DNA from: Afipia felis ATCC 53690
Lineage (GTDB): Bacteria > Pseudomonadota > Alphaproteobacteria > Rhizobiales > Xanthobacteraceae
Direction: 5' to 3'
Assembly: GCF_000314735.2 (NCBI RefSeq)
Contig: NZ_KB375270.1
Location: 62,001 to 126,000, forward strand
Length of the DNA: 64,000 nt
This document shows positions 9,155 to 17,877 of the stretch, piece after piece; within the stretch, counting starts at the first letter, position 1, and each line of letters opens with the position of its first letter. The notes below the pieces were generated by a model. That model saw only the letters and a program-made list of their open reading frames with translations, was not told where the DNA came from and did no database searches. The position numbers and the translations under genes were made by a program.

Positions 9155-9652
9155 ATGATCGACCGGCGTCTTCTTTTGTCCACGGCAGCAGGGCTTGCGG
9201 CGATGCGCTGGCTTCCATTTTCAAGCAAGGCCCACGCGGCTGAAAAGACATTCGAGGTTCAAAAGACCCCGGAGGAATGGAAGCGGCAGTTGACGCCCGC
9301 GCAGTACCACATCCTGCGTGAGGAGGGCACGGAACCGGCCTTTTCGAGTCCGCTCAACAACGAACATCGCAAGGGCACATTCGCCTGCGCGGGCTGCGAT
9401 CAGGCGCTGTTCGCTTCTGAGACCAAATTCGACAGCGGTACCGGCTGGCCAAGCTTCTACGATCATCTGCCGAACGCCGTCGGCACCACCACCGACCGCA
9501 GCTACTTCATGGTGCGTACCGCGGTGCATTGCAGCCGCTGCGGCGGGCATCTCGGCCACGTCTTCAATGACGGCCCCAAGCCGACCGGCCTGCGCTATTG
9601 CATGGACGGTCTCGCGCTGAACTTCAAACCGGCGGCACCTTCGGCGTCCTGA
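9155..9652 (+). CDS. msrB: Exported peptide-methionine (R)-S-oxide reductase MsrB
   Basis: This 165-residue enzyme reduces methionine-R-sulfoxide. It has both zinc-binding pairs (CAGC and CSRC), the FDSGTGWPSF signature and the catalytic Cys in RYCMDG near the C terminus. The N terminus is a Tat-like signal: Asp-Arg-Arg-Leu-Leu-Leu, then a hydrophobic stretch, with cleavage after AHA. That predicts a periplasmic repair enzyme. The ATG at 9155 is chosen because GGAGG lies just upstream and gives a proper signal peptide. Most MsrB proteins are cytoplasmic, so export is notable. A terminator follows. Confidence 0.9.
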   Translation: MIDRRLLLSTAAGLAAMRWLPFSSKAHAAEKTFEVQKTPEEWKRQLTPAQYHILREEGTEPAFSSPLNNEHRKGTFACAGCDQALFASETKFDSGTGWPSFYDHLPNAVGTTTDRSYFMVRTAVHCSRCGGHLGHVFNDGPKPTGLRYCMDGLALNFKPAAPSAS

Positions 9653-9661
9653 GGTCGTGCT

Positions 9662-9678
9662 CCGGCAATTCTTGCCGG
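9662..9678. promoter_or_regulatory. FlbD ftr-like palindrome before flgE
   Basis: CCGGCA-ATTCT-TGCCGG is a perfect inverted repeat with a 5-base centre. The same design recurs before fliX/flgI and flgB. It ends 72 bp before the sigma-54 element of flgE, a normal enhancer distance. In Caulobacter, FlbD binds related ftr sites to drive sigma-54 flagellar promoters; binding here is inference. Confidence 0.6.
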
Positions 9679-9692
9679 GATAGGCAAGAGCG

Positions 9693-9719
9693 CCCCGGTA
9701 TTCCGGCCGGGGTATTTTT
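9693..9719 (+). terminator. Terminator after msrB
   Basis: CCCCGG and CCGGGG arms with an 8-base loop are followed by TATTTTTAT. It separates msrB from the flagellar promoter of flgE. Confidence 0.7.
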
Positions 9720-9750
9720 ATAACTCATTGCCAAACCTCGTCTTCTTCTT

Positions 9751-9766
9751 TGGCACGAGGCTTGCG
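9751..9766 (+). promoter_or_regulatory. Sigma-54 promoter of flgE
   Basis: TGGCACG-AGGC-TTGCG matches the -24/-12 consensus TGGCACG-N4-TTGC exactly, 70 bp upstream of the flgE start codon. An ftr-like palindrome lies upstream at 9662-9678. Confidence 0.85.
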
Positions 9767-9835
9767 ACTCCTTCTTCGAATGCGGCCTTTTCGGCATCCC
9801 GGTGGCCGCCCGGATCGAAGCTGGAGACGATAGTA

Positions 9836-11668
9836 ATGGGTATTTTCGGCGCTCTCACCACCTCCGTCGCAGGCTTGCGCACCCAGTCCTATGCCCTGGA
9901 GAACATCTCCGGCAACATTGCGAACTCGCAGACCACCGCTTTCAAGCGCATCGATACGAGCTTCCTCGACCTCATCCCCGATACCGGATCGAACGCGCAG
10001 CTTTCGGGCAGCGTGAGCGCGAGCTCGCGCGAAACCAACACGGTGCAGGGCGACGTACAGGCCGCGTCGGTCGCGACCTACATGGCGATCAACGGTGATG
10101 GCTTCTTTGCTGTGCAGAAGCCCGGCAGCTTCACCGACAACAACCCGGTTTTCGACGGCGTCGATCGCTTTACCCGCCGCGGCGACTTTACGCTCGACAA
10201 GAACGGCTACCTCGTCAACGGCGCGGGCTACTACCTCGAGGGCATTCCGATCGACCCGACCACCGGCAACCTCACCGGCAGCGTGCCGCAGGTGCTGAAG
10301 TTCGGCAACGACTTCCTGCCCGCGCAGCCGACCACGACCGTGACCTATCGCGCCAACCTCGCGAGCTATCCGCTGACGACCAAGCACGACACGTCGGTGC
10401 CGGGCTCCGAACTGTTGAATGTCGGCGACTTCACTTCGAACCCGCTGATCGTTGGCACGCCGGCGCAGCCTTATGTGAACGGTTCGAAGAGCGGCTCAGC
10501 TCAGAACAGCAAGGTGACCACACCCGCGCCTGCGCAGATTACGTCAGCCACAACGCTTTCGGGCGCGGCTGATACCGACTCGATCGGCGTCGATTTCGCG
10601 GTCGGCAACACCATCACCATCAATGGCACCCAGACTATCACGTTCGTCGCAGCCGGCACCGACACGACCGGCAATCCGAACCAGATTGCAATCGATGACA
10701 CGATCGGTAGCCTGCTCTCCAAGATCGACACGCTGAACGGCAATACCAACCCAGCCACCGCGTCGTCGGTGAGCAACGGTATCGTTACTCTGAACACGGG
10801 CCTTGCCAACAATCTGTCGATTACCAGCAGCAATGGCGCGGCCTTTGCCACGTTGGGCTTCCCGACGTCGACGGTGACAGCCACTCGCAGCGGCGGCGGC
10901 ACCGCGGGCACCGGTACGGTGATCGGCTCGGACTCGCAGAACTTCATTGACGAGTCGGTGTCAGGCGGCGCGACCACCGCCTACGACGTCTCCGGCTCAC
11001 CGGTCAGCCTGCAGTTGCGCTGGGCGAAGACCGACAGTGCAAGCCTCGGCGCTGGCCACACCGACGTCTGGAACCTGTTCTATCAGACCGATCCGAATGC
11101 AACGGGCAGCGATGTTGCCTGGAAGAACGTCGGCGTGAATTTCACCTTCGGACCGAACGGCCAGATGAATCCGGCGGTGCCTTCGGTGACGCTGACCAAC
11201 GCCACCATCGGCGGCATCGTGCTCGGCGACGTAACGATGAATTTTGGCGCGACCGGCCTCACGCAGTTCGCGGACGCTAATGGCAATGTGCAGGTCAACC
11301 AGATCCAGAACGACGGTTTCCCCGCCGGTCAGTTGCAGACGGTGTCGATCTCCAACAATGGCCGCGTCGTCGGCAACTATTCCAACGGCCGCAACATCGA
11401 CCTCGCGGCGATCACGCTTGCGACCTTCAACGGCCCGAACTTCCTCAAGCGCGTCGATGGCGGCGCGTTCGAGGTGACCGATGAGTCCGGCCAGGCGCTG
11501 TACGGCAAGGGCGGCACCATCGTCGGCTCCTCGCTGGAAGGCTCCAACACCGACATCGCCGACGAGTTTACCAAGCTGATCGTTACGCAGCAGGCTTATT
11601 CCGCGAACACCAAGGTCATCACCACGTCGAACCAGATGGTTCAGGATCTCCTGAACGTTCTGCGCTAG
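9836..11668 (+). CDS. flgE: Flagellar hook protein FlgE
   Basis: This 610-residue protein polymerises into the flagellar hook outside the cell, exported by the flagellar type III system. The N terminus (FGALTTSVAGLRTQSYALENI) is the conserved rod/hook D0 motif and the C terminus (DEFTKLIVTQQAYSANTKVI) is its partner. It is much longer than the roughly 400-residue enteric FlgE: an insert at about residues 235-350, rich in Thr, Ser, Gly and Asn with a TITINGTQTITF strand, resembles flagellin-type inserted domains. The ATG at 9836 is chosen because GGAGA precedes it and the D0 motif follows at once. It leads the flgE-flgK-flgL unit under a sigma-54 promoter. Confidence 0.95.
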   Translation: MGIFGALTTSVAGLRTQSYALENISGNIANSQTTAFKRIDTSFLDLIPDTGSNAQLSGSVSASSRETNTVQGDVQAASVATYMAINGDGFFAVQKPGSFTDNNPVFDGVDRFTRRGDFTLDKNGYLVNGAGYYLEGIPIDPTTGNLTGSVPQVLKFGNDFLPAQPTTTVTYRANLASYPLTTKHDTSVPGSELLNVGDFTSNPLIVGTPAQPYVNGSKSGSAQNSKVTTPAPAQITSATTLSGAADTDSIGVDFAVGNTITINGTQTITFVAAGTDTTGNPNQIAIDDTIGSLLSKIDTLNGNTNPATASSVSNGIVTLNTGLANNLSITSSNGAAFATLGFPTSTVTATRSGGGTAGTGTVIGSDSQNFIDESVSGGATTAYDVSGSPVSLQLRWAKTDSASLGAGHTDVWNLFYQTDPNATGSDVAWKNVGVNFTFGPNGQMNPAVPSVTLTNATIGGIVLGDVTMNFGATGLTQFADANGNVQVNQIQNDGFPAGQLQTVSISNNGRVVGNYSNGRNIDLAAITLATFNGPNFLKRVDGGAFEVTDESGQALYGKGGTIVGSSLEGSNTDIADEFTKLIVTQQAYSANTKVITTSNQMVQDLLNVLR

Positions 11669-11707
11669 CGCAATCCGCGCGTTCGTAGCTGAGATGGGCA
11701 GTTAGTT

Positions 11708-13567
11708 ATGGGTCTGACACAAGCTCTTGCTACCGCGATGTCCGGTCTGCGTGCAAACCAGGCCGCGCTCACGCTCGTTTCTTCGAACGTCGCCAACGTT
11801 GAGACGCCGGGTTACGTTCGCAAAAGCGTCAATCAGGTTCAGACGACGACGGGCACGGGCAGTGCCGGTGTCACCGTCACCGGCGTCAACCGCGAACTGG
11901 ATGTTTATGTCCAGAAGCAGGTTCTGACCGAGACCTCGGGTGCCTCTTACGCGAGCACGCTCGCGAACGCCTTGCAGCGGTTGCAGGGCATCTATGGTGA
12001 CCCGAGTTCGGACACGACGCTGGAGGCGGCGTTCAACCAGTTGACGGCGGCGCTGCAGGCGCTGTCCACCACGTCGGATTCGCCGGCCGCGCGCACGACG
12101 GCGGTGAACGCGGCGCAGTCGCTCGCGCAGATGCTGAACTCGGCCTCTGCGGGCATCCAGTCGCTGCGTGCAGACGCCGAGTCTTCGATCAAGAGCTCGG
12201 TCGATGCTGCGAACAACGCGATGAAACAGATCGCGACCATCAACAACCAGTTACTGGGCACGACCGGCGATGATGCGGCTGCGGCCTCGCTGCTCGACCA
12301 GCGCGATCAGTACGTCGCGCAATTGTCGCAGTTGATGGATATCCGCGTCATCACCAACGATCGCAATCAGGTCACGGTGTTTACCAATTCCGGCGTGCAA
12401 CTCGTCGGCAGCGAAGCTGCGACGATTTCCTTCGATGCGCAAGGCACGGTAACGCCGAATACGACCTGGAACTCCGACCCATCGAAAAGCACACTCGGTA
12501 CGCTGACGCTGACGTTCCCTCATGGCGGCGATATTGATCTGATTGCGACCAACTCGATTCGCTCCGGTTCGCTCGCGGCCAATCTTCAATTGCGCGACCA
12601 GACGCTGGTGCAGGCGCAGGCGCAGATCGACCAGCTGGCCGCTTCGATGGCGAGTGCGCTGTCGGACAAGGTCACGTCCGGTACCAAGGCCGATGGTCCG
12701 CCGGCCAACTTCTCGCTCGATCTGACCGGACTGCAGAATGGCAATAACGTCCAGTTCACCTATACGGATTCGGCGAACAAGACCCACACCGTCACACTGG
12801 TGCAGGTCAACGACCCGTCAGTGCTGCCGCTGAAGAACAGCGCCACCAATGATCCCAACGACGAGGTTTTCGGCGTCGATTTTTCCCAAGGCGTGGGTGC
12901 CGTCATCTCGCAACTGAACGGCATGTTCGGCGGTGCCGGATTGCAGTTCTCGAATCCCACCGGTGAGACGCTGCAGATCAGCGGCGACGCAGGTGGAAAT
13001 GCGGTGGTCAATTCGGCGACGTCGACGATCACTATGACGAATCTGACGAGCGGCAATCCGGAGTTGCCTTTATTCGTCGACAACGGCGTACCTTACACCG
13101 GCGCGATCACCGCGACTGGCTCGCAGCAGATGGGTCTCGCGGGGCGGATCAGCGTCAACAACCTTCTGCTCGCCGATCCGTCACGGATGATTATCTACGG
13201 CGCGGGGACGCAGTCGGGCGACACCACGCGCTCGGATTTCATTCTCTCCAAATTGACCCAGAGCTCGTACTACGTGTCGCCGCAGACCGGGATCGGTTCG
13301 AGCTCGACGCCGTTCAAAGGCACGATGCTGAGCTTCCTGCAGCAGTTCACCACGATGCAGGGACAGGCGGCTGCTTCCGCGCAGCAACTCGCCGACGGCC
13401 AGAACGTCGTGCTCTCGACGCTGCAGAACAAGCTGAACTCGTCGTCCGGCGTGAATATCGACGAAGAGATGGCGCATCTGCTGGCGCTACAGAATGCCTA
13501 TTCGGCGAATGCCCGCGTCATGTCCACGGTGAAGGACATGTTCGACTCGCTGCTGCAATCGATGTGA
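11708..13567 (+). CDS. flgK: Flagellar hook-associated protein 1 FlgK
   Basis: This 619-residue protein forms the first hook-filament junction ring. It has the N-terminal LATAMSGLRANQAALTLVSS motif with NVANVETPGYVRK, and the C-terminal EEMAHLLALQNAYSANARVM motif that pairs with it in the coiled D0 core. The length is within the family range (enteric FlgK about 550). It starts 39 bases after flgE, ends 7 bases before flgL, and belongs to the same transcript. Confidence 0.95.
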   Translation: MGLTQALATAMSGLRANQAALTLVSSNVANVETPGYVRKSVNQVQTTTGTGSAGVTVTGVNRELDVYVQKQVLTETSGASYASTLANALQRLQGIYGDPSSDTTLEAAFNQLTAALQALSTTSDSPAARTTAVNAAQSLAQMLNSASAGIQSLRADAESSIKSSVDAANNAMKQIATINNQLLGTTGDDAAAASLLDQRDQYVAQLSQLMDIRVITNDRNQVTVFTNSGVQLVGSEAATISFDAQGTVTPNTTWNSDPSKSTLGTLTLTFPHGGDIDLIATNSIRSGSLAANLQLRDQTLVQAQAQIDQLAASMASALSDKVTSGTKADGPPANFSLDLTGLQNGNNVQFTYTDSANKTHTVTLVQVNDPSVLPLKNSATNDPNDEVFGVDFSQGVGAVISQLNGMFGGAGLQFSNPTGETLQISGDAGGNAVVNSATSTITMTNLTSGNPELPLFVDNGVPYTGAITATGSQQMGLAGRISVNNLLLADPSRMIIYGAGTQSGDTTRSDFILSKLTQSSYYVSPQTGIGSSSTPFKGTMLSFLQQFTTMQGQAAASAQQLADGQNVVLSTLQNKLNSSSGVNIDEEMAHLLALQNAYSANARVMSTVKDMFDSLLQSM

Positions 13568-13574
13568 GGCTGCA

Positions 13575-15113
13575 ATGACCATTGAAGGCGTAAGCGGACG
13601 GACCTCCTACCTCGGCACCTCGCTGATCAACATCAAGACCCAGCTCGATACGCTGACCCAGCAACTGGCGAGCGGCAAGAAGTCGACGACCTATGCCGGC
13701 CTCGGTTTGGACAGCGCGTTCGCGACCGGTCTGCGGTCGCAGTTGTCGATGCTGTCCGGTTACCAGAGCACGCAGACCAACGTCACGACCCGCATCAATG
13801 TCGCCAACCTGTCGCTGCAGAGCCTTGTCGACATGCGCACGCAGGTGCAGTCGGCGGCCACCGGGGCATCGCAGGTTCTCAACGCCAGCGGCCAGACGTC
13901 GGGCCAGCAGATCGGCTATGCAGCGTTCACGCAGGCGATCGCAGTTCTCAATACGCAATCGGGCGACCGCTATCTTTTCTCCGGGCGCGCGACCGACACG
14001 CCTGCCACGGCGTCTGCCGATGACATTCTCAACGGCGCCAACGGCAAGGATGGCCTGAAGGCGGTGATCGCCGATCGCCTGATCGCCGATCAGGGCACGG
14101 GCAGCATGGGTCGCCTCACGACCGACGCGACCACCACGCCCGGCGTGGTGACCGTGGGCGAAGATGCCGCCGGCTCGCCGTTCGGCTTGAAGCTTAGCCG
14201 CGTTTCCACCTCGATCGGTGGCGCAGTGGTGTCGCAGCCGTCAGCGCCCGATCCGGCAACGCCCTCGTCCGAGACGATCGATCTCAACACCGCGACGCCG
14301 AAGGAAGGCGACACCGTCACGTTCACCTTCACTCTACCGGACCAGACCACGGAGACGGTGCAACTCACAGCGACGACCGCATCGCCGGCGCCGAGCGGCA
14401 GCTTCACCATCGACGCCGATCCGACGGTGACAGCGGAGAACATGAAGACCGCGCTCGACTCCTCAATCCAGACGCTGGTGAAGGGGCCGATGGTGGCCGC
14501 GTCGGCGATGGCGGCAGGCCAGAACTTTTTCGACAATCCGCCGCAGCGTGTTGGTGGCGGCTCTCCGGTGTCGCCAACGGCCACCACGCTGGTCGATGGT
14601 TCGGCCACGACCGTGCAATGGTACACCGGCGAGCAACTCGCCAACCCCGATGCCGATGCACGCGGCACCGCGGTCGCGCAGGTGGACGGCTCGGTTTCAG
14701 TGAGCTACGGGGCGGCTGCGAACGAAAGCGCATTCCGTAACCTGCTGCAGAACATGGCGGTGTATGCGGCGGTAACGACGACGGTCGATCCGAATGATCC
14801 GAATGGCCAGACCCTTGCCAATGCGCAGATCTCGGCACTGAACCAGCGCGTCAATTCCAATCTCGCGGTCCAGCCCGGTGCGACCTCGGTCGAGGATATC
14901 GAGGCGCAGTTCGCCGGCGCTCAGGCGGCCACGAAATCGGCGACCACGCGGCAGACGCAGACGACATCTATGGCCCAGACGATGCTCGACCAGATCCAGG
15001 GCATCAACGACGACGAAGTCGCCGCCAAGATCCTGGCGCTGCAGACCAGCCTGCAGGCATCCTACCAGACCACGGCGTCGCTCTATCAGTTGAACCTGCT
15101 GAAATTCCTCTGA
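13575..15113 (+). CDS. flgL: Flagellar hook-associated protein 3 FlgL
   Basis: This 512-residue protein forms the second hook-filament junction ring. It has flagellin-like ends: TQLDTLTQQLASGKKSTTYAGLG near the N terminus and a C-terminal DEVAAKILALQTSLQASYQTT-type helix. It is far longer than enteric FlgL (about 317): a Thr/Pro/Asp-rich segment at roughly residues 210-310 is an inserted surface domain. It closes the flgE-flgK-flgL unit, and a strong bidirectional terminator follows. Confidence 0.93.
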   Translation: MTIEGVSGRTSYLGTSLINIKTQLDTLTQQLASGKKSTTYAGLGLDSAFATGLRSQLSMLSGYQSTQTNVTTRINVANLSLQSLVDMRTQVQSAATGASQVLNASGQTSGQQIGYAAFTQAIAVLNTQSGDRYLFSGRATDTPATASADDILNGANGKDGLKAVIADRLIADQGTGSMGRLTTDATTTPGVVTVGEDAAGSPFGLKLSRVSTSIGGAVVSQPSAPDPATPSSETIDLNTATPKEGDTVTFTFTLPDQTTETVQLTATTASPAPSGSFTIDADPTVTAENMKTALDSSIQTLVKGPMVAASAMAAGQNFFDNPPQRVGGGSPVSPTATTLVDGSATTVQWYTGEQLANPDADARGTAVAQVDGSVSVSYGAAANESAFRNLLQNMAVYAAVTTTVDPNDPNGQTLANAQISALNQRVNSNLAVQPGATSVEDIEAQFAGAQAATKSATTRQTQTTSMAQTMLDQIQGINDDEVAAKILALQTSLQASYQTTASLYQLNLLKFL

Positions 15114-15126
15114 AGCAGATCGAACG

Positions 15127-15159
15127 AAAAAAGGGCTTCCTTCTGGAAGCCCTTTTTTT
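15127..15159. terminator. Bidirectional terminator between flgL and flbT
   Basis: GGGCTTCC and GGAAGCCC arms with a 4-base loop (15133-15152) are flanked by an A-run on the left and a T-run on the right, so it can end transcription of both convergent genes. Confidence 0.9.
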
Positions 15160-15178
15160 CATGACCGTGTGGAGGTTG

Positions 15179-15604
15179 TCAGGCGACGCCTTGAAGTGAC
15201 GAAGCCGAAGCGTTGCGGCGGGCCTGGTCGAGAAGCTCTGCCTCGTGAGCGATCAGCTTCCGCGATTCCTTGAGCGCCTTGTAATAATCGCCGCTTAAGA
15301 TGTGGTTATTGATCTCCTGGATCGCCGGTATCGAACTCGGCATCGCGGCCAGAAGGTCGCGCACCAGATCAAAATAGACCGCGTGATGTTTCTGCGGATC
15401 CTGGGTGATGTACATCAACTGTACCGCCAGATAGAGCAGCTTAGCCGGCGTATCGGCGGTGGCGGGCGTAAGAATGTCCTTCTCGCGCAGGATCGGGATG
15501 CGATCGCCCTCGATCAGGATTTTGGCGCGCTGCTCGGTATTGGTGATCACGCACGAGCCGATGATGATTTTCTCGTGCGGCTTGAGCTCGACTTTCAAGG
15601 CCAT
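15179..15604 (-). CDS. flbT: Flagellin biosynthesis repressor FlbT
   Basis: This 141-residue cytoplasmic protein matches FlbT, which in Caulobacter binds flagellin mRNA and lowers its translation or stability until the hook is complete. The N-terminal LKVELKPHEKIIIGSCVITN and the LLYLAVQLMYI segment are characteristic. It is transcribed leftward, divergent from flagellin 1 and convergent with flgL, so it is not in an operon with its usual antagonist flaF, which lies behind the second flagellin. The length is normal. Confidence 0.93.
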   Translation of the reverse strand: MALKVELKPHEKIIIGSCVITNTEQRAKILIEGDRIPILREKDILTPATADTPAKLLYLAVQLMYITQDPQKHHAVYFDLVRDLLAAMPSSIPAIQEINNHILSGDYYKALKESRKLIAHEAELLDQARRNASASSLQGVA

Positions 15605-15924
15605 CTGTTGCCCCCGGATTTGATGTGGTTGTTATTCCCGGATTTGACGACGCCTCGTCGTCCGCAGGGCGATCCTTTCCGATCATAGTTAAGGGACGGT
15701 AAATAAAGCGGGTCGCCGCTGTTGTGCCGCATTCGGAAAATGTCGAGCGTTTTCAATGAAATCGCTCAAGCTGCGGCATTTGGAATTCCGGACAAAGTGC
15801 GGAAAACCGGCACAAACCGATTCATACCTTCTTAGAGCGTTCGTCCCAATGTCCCGAGCATCGTCACCAGTAAAGGTGGCGTCACGCTCACACACGACGT
15901 GCTCTTACCAGAAAGGTTAGTACA
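15605..15924. other. Intergenic region between flbT and flagellin 1
   Basis: This 320-base region must hold the divergent promoters of flbT and flagellin 1. A near-match to the CtrA box, TTAA-GGGACGG-TAAA, lies at 15689-15703. I found no sigma-54 -24/-12 element and no ftr-like palindrome here, unlike the flgE, flgI and flgF promoters. Confidence 0.5.
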
Positions 15925-17616
15925 ATGTCAGATATCGTTCTCTCGGCGTCGGTGCGCCAGAACCTCCTGTCGCTGCAGTCGACCGCCGACCTTCTCTCCA
16001 CCACCCAGACCCGCCTTGCCACCGGCAAGAAAGTCAACTCGGCCCTCGACAATCCGACGAACTTCTTCACCGCTGCTGGCCTCGACTCGCGCGCCAGCGA
16101 CATCAACAACCTGCTGGACTCGATCGGCAATGGCGTGCAGGTGCTGCAGGCTGCCAACACCGGCATCACCTCGCTGCAGAAGCTGGTCGACAGCGCGAAG
16201 TCGATCGCCAACCAGGCTCTGCAGGTTCCGACCGGCTATTCCACCAAGTCGGAAGCCAGCGCCACCATCACCGGCGCAACCGCGGCAAACCTGCTGGGCA
16301 CCACGACCACGACCTATGCTGCCGGCTCCTACACGGGCTCGGTGGTGAAAAACGACAATACCGGTACTGCAGCTAACATCACCGGCTCTACCATTCTCGG
16401 TGGTACTGCGGGCGCCGGTTCGGACAACCTCGGTTCGGCGGCTGCGCTGGACGGCAAGACGCTGACCATCAACGGCAAGACGCTCACCTTCTCCTCGTCG
16501 GCCTCGACGGACGCTGATCTCTCCAGCGGCGGCACGATCAGCACGACCGGTACGGTTCAGAACGTCCTCGACGCGATCAACTCGATCGCTGGCGCGGGCA
16601 CGGCGTCGATCACCGGCGGTCAGATCTCCATCAGCTCCGGTACGACTGCTCAGGGCGTCACACTCGGTGGCTCGGCTCTGTCGGCCTTCGGCCTTAACAG
16701 CGGTACGGCTGCCGGTCTTGGTAGCGCTGCGGACGGTGCGACGACCATCAACTCTGCTGGTACCGCGATCGTCGGCGTCGGCACCACCACGGGCGGTCTG
16801 TCGGGTCTCGAACTGGACATCGCTGCGACCGATGGCGGCCAGGCCCTCAAGATCACCTTCGGCAGCGGCACGAACTCTTTCAACGCCAGCACCGGCGTTG
16901 CGACCAACGTGTCTACGCTCGACCAGCTCAACACCGCGCTGGCCGCCAACAACCTGCAGGCGTCGATCGACTCGAGCGGCAAGCTCTCCATCACGACCAC
17001 CAATGACCATGCATCGGCGACCATCGCTGCACTCAGCGGTACGGCCACTGGTGCGGGGTTGTTCACCGCAGGCGTCGGTTCTGCCCCGGTGAAGGATGCC
17101 AACTCGCAGAACACCCGCGCGAGCTTGATCGCCCAGTACAACACCGTGATCGACCAGATTCGCACCACCGCGCAGGATGCGTCCTTCAACGGCATCAACC
17201 TGCTGAACGGCGATCAGCTCAAGATGGTGTTCAACGAAACCGGCAAGTCGACGATCAACATCACCGGCGTCACCTTCGACCCGGCTGGTCTCGGTCTCGG
17301 CACGCTGGCCGCCGGCACGGACTTCGTCGACAACTCCTCGACCAACAGCGTGCTGACGGCGCTCAACAACGCCAGCACCACGCTGCGTTCGCAGGCGTCG
17401 GCCTTCGGTTCGAACCTCTCGGTCGTGCAGATCCGTCAGGACTTCAACAAGAACCTGATCAACGTGCTGCAGACCGGCTCGGCTAACCTGACTCTCGCCG
17501 ACACCAACGAGGAAGCGGCGAACAGCCAGGCGCTGTCGACCCGCCAGTCGATCGCGGTGTCCGCGCTGGCGCTGGCCAACCAGTCGCAGCAGAGCGTTCT
17601 TCAGCTCCTGCGCTGA
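15925..17616 (+). CDS. fliC: Flagellin 1
   Basis: This 563-residue protein is a filament subunit exported through the flagellum. The N terminus (VRQNLLSLQSTADLLSTTQT, then LATGKKVNSALDNP) and C terminus (NSQALSTRQSIAVSALALAN) are the conserved D0/D1 helices. The central part, about residues 115-390, is a Ser/Thr/Gly-rich variable domain with beta strands such as TLTINGKTLTF. Its ends are almost identical to those of flagellin 2 but the middle differs. A ribosome-binding AAAGG precedes the ATG, and a strong terminator follows, so it is transcribed alone. Confidence 0.95.
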   Translation: MSDIVLSASVRQNLLSLQSTADLLSTTQTRLATGKKVNSALDNPTNFFTAAGLDSRASDINNLLDSIGNGVQVLQAANTGITSLQKLVDSAKSIANQALQVPTGYSTKSEASATITGATAANLLGTTTTTYAAGSYTGSVVKNDNTGTAANITGSTILGGTAGAGSDNLGSAAALDGKTLTINGKTLTFSSSASTDADLSSGGTISTTGTVQNVLDAINSIAGAGTASITGGQISISSGTTAQGVTLGGSALSAFGLNSGTAAGLGSAADGATTINSAGTAIVGVGTTTGGLSGLELDIAATDGGQALKITFGSGTNSFNASTGVATNVSTLDQLNTALAANNLQASIDSSGKLSITTTNDHASATIAALSGTATGAGLFTAGVGSAPVKDANSQNTRASLIAQYNTVIDQIRTTAQDASFNGINLLNGDQLKMVFNETGKSTINITGVTFDPAGLGLGTLAAGTDFVDNSSTNSVLTALNNASTTLRSQASAFGSNLSVVQIRQDFNKNLINVLQTGSANLTLADTNEEAANSQALSTRQSIAVSALALANQSQQSVLQLLR

Positions 17617-17640
17617 TACCAGCGACCTTTCACGAGACGA

Positions 17641-17669
17641 AACGGCGGGGGAAACCCCGCCGTTTTTTT
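17641..17669 (+). terminator. Terminator after flagellin 1
   Basis: AACGGCGGGG and CCCCGCCGTT form a 10-bp stem with a GAAA loop followed by seven Ts. Confidence 0.92.
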
Positions 17670-17759
17670 GTTGTTTTGCAGAATCTCGCCGGGCAGGCGG
17701 CGGGTATGCCTTTCTCCCGGCCGCAGCCGTCGATGGTCATACTTTATAAAGCAAACAAT

Positions 17760-17785
17760 TTAAGTGCTCTTTAACCATAATTTAA
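17760..17785. promoter_or_regulatory. Tandem CtrA-type boxes before flagellin 2
   Basis: Three TTAA half-sites at 17760, 17771 and 17782 are each separated by exactly 7 bases (GTGCTCT and CCATAAT), giving two overlapping perfect TTAA-N7-TTAA boxes about 95 bp before the flagellin 2 start codon. No sigma-54 element is seen in this intergenic region. Binding by CtrA is inferred. Confidence 0.65.
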
Positions 17786-17877
17786 ACGGTGCCTCCTAAG
17801 AATCCAGGGAAAGACGACCGCTTCGTCGGCAGACGTCGTTGTCCAACCGGTTTGCTTATCCCAAGGAAGGTGCTCAC

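Noticed and set aside
15928..17010. A 360-codon leftward open frame in flagellin 1
   Set aside because: It is antisense to conserved flagellin ends and arises from the repetitive codon pattern of the gene.
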